DNA from: Thermodesulfobacterium sp.
Lineage (GTDB): Bacteria > Desulfobacterota > Thermodesulfobacteria > Thermodesulfobacteriales > Thermodesulfobacteriaceae
Assembly: GCA_021163085.1 (NCBI GenBank)
Contig: JAGGXL010000067.1
Coordinates: 1-13,851, forward strand
Direction of reading: 5' to 3'
Length of the DNA stretch: 13,851 bases
A program made the position numbers and the translations under genes. The number at the start of each line of letters is the position of its first letter. The first letter of the stretch is position 1. This document shows, piece after piece, positions 13,247 through 13,851 of this stretch. The notes under the pieces are model-generated. The model saw only the letters and a program-made list of their open reading frames with translations, had not been told where the DNA came from and did no database searches.

Positions 13247-13851
13247 TCAACTCCTGAACTTTATTAATGCAGAACCTAAGGGATAATCTAATCTTATAAG
13301 CTCAACTTTTTCAATTAACTCTTTTTCATATAAGTAAGCCATTATTTTATCCAGATTTTTGTAAAAATATGTCCAGTCTTTTTCTGAAAAAAGCGGAAAA
13401 TAAATTTTTATGTTATTTTTGGTAACAAAAATTAGTTTATCTTCTTCTAAAATAGCTTTTGCCAAGTTTTCGTAAACAGGTAAATAATTTTTATGATTTT
13501 TTAACCACATTAAAAAGTTTAAAAACTTATTTTTAAATTTCTCGTTTCTGATTTCAACTACCGGATAAAACTGATAATCTTCAGGTAAAATAGTATCTAT
13601 ATTAACTCCATTTTTATCTATGAGGTAACCTTTATTGTTTAGGGTAGTAATTGCAAGAGGTTCTCTCTCTTTTATCTTGATCTCAAGTGTATAGGGAAGA
13701 CGTTTTGCTATAACCACTTTTTCAATTTTTGGATTAAGAAGAATTCTTTTTTTTATCTTATCGATAGGTATTGAGAAAAGTCTTTCTCCCCCTTTTAGAC
13801 CGGTTAATGCTATAATTTCTTTTTTCTCAATCTTTTTATTATTAATTACCT
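13247..13851 (-). CDS. ftsQ: Cell division protein FtsQ (partial, 5' end beyond window)
   Basis: FtsQ is a single-pass membrane protein of the divisome that joins early cytoplasmic and late periplasmic division proteins through FtsB and FtsL. The frame is open from the right edge of the window (first full codon at 13849) to the stop at 13247, giving 200 residues. The cytoplasmic tail and membrane helix lie outside. The visible start, KKEIIALTGLKGGERLFSI, followed by PIDKIKKRILLNPKIEKVVI and AKRLPYTLEIKIKEREPLAI, is a clear POTRA domain, with the characteristic pattern of NP.I..V.V.R..P.TL.I.I.ER.P. The FtsQ beta domain follows and ends near LDYPLGSALIKFRS. The GTG at 13717 lies in the middle of the POTRA domain and is not the start. 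The stop is 3 nt before ftsA. Confidence 0.92.
   Translation of the reverse strand, partial: VINNKKIEKKEIIALTGLKGGERLFSIPIDKIKKRILLNPKIEKVVIAKRLPYTLEIKIKEREPLAITTLNNKGYLIDKNGVNIDTILPEDYQFYPVVEIRNEKFKNKFLNFLMWLKNHKNYLPVYENLAKAILEEDKLIFVTKNNIKIYFPLFSEKDWTYFYKNLDKIMAYLYEKELIEKVELIRLDYPLGSALIKFRS

Noticed and set aside
13247..13717. GTG at 13717 as the start of a short complete gene
   Set aside because: The frame is open to the window edge, and the upstream codons encode the first half of the FtsQ POTRA domain, so the gene is simply cut by the window.

Overview
The window is AT-rich, gene-dense DNA from what looks like a thermophilic, anaerobic, Gram-negative bacterium. The proteins are rich in Lys, Glu and Ile. 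One protein is a porin with a signal peptide and a C-terminal aromatic residue. The dihydroorotate dehydrogenase is the NAD-linked class 1B type (PyrD plus PyrK), which is common in anaerobes. A Thermodesulfobacterium-like organism fits best, but this is an impression from protein style and gene order, not a search result.

Layout. (1) 1-785, minus strand: 5' part of ribBA (riboflavin synthesis), divergent from murJ across an 85-bp gap that carries back-to-back promoters. (2) 871-2424, plus: murJ, the lipid II flippase. (3) 2425-2570: a non-coding gap with a nested inverted repeat that starts in the murJ stop codon, then a TTGACA box, a tandem 9-bp repeat and a strong ribosome binding site. 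(4) 2571-7329, plus: one tightly packed run of a YkgJ-like cysteine-cluster protein, pyrK, pyrD, hslO (Hsp33) and a coiled-coil porin, closed by a clear intrinsic terminator at 7338-7378. (5) 7390-8885, plus: a good promoter, then a LapA-domain membrane protein, a DUF2148 ferredoxin-domain protein and trpF. (6) 13851-8888, minus: ftsQ (5' end beyond the window), ftsA, ftsZ, a ParB/Srx-fold protein and a MEMO-family protein with a PqqD-like N-terminal domain. The genes in (6) are separated by -1 to 16 nt, so it reads as one operon, the tail of a division/cell-wall cluster.

How the parts relate. MurJ and FtsQAZ serve envelope growth and division. PyrK/PyrD perform the redox step of pyrimidine synthesis, and RibBA supplies the flavin precursor for their FMN and FAD cofactors. 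The YkgJ-like protein and Hsp33 add metal-binding or redox-sensing cysteines to that operon.

The most interesting points are: the ParB-like protein and PqqD-MEMO fusion locked downstream of ftsZ, a candidate uncharacterised module; a probable AUU start codon in the YkgJ-like gene; and the hairpin element after murJ. No tRNA, rRNA, CRISPR array, insertion sequence or phage gene was seen, and no gene-free stretch exceeds 300 bases.
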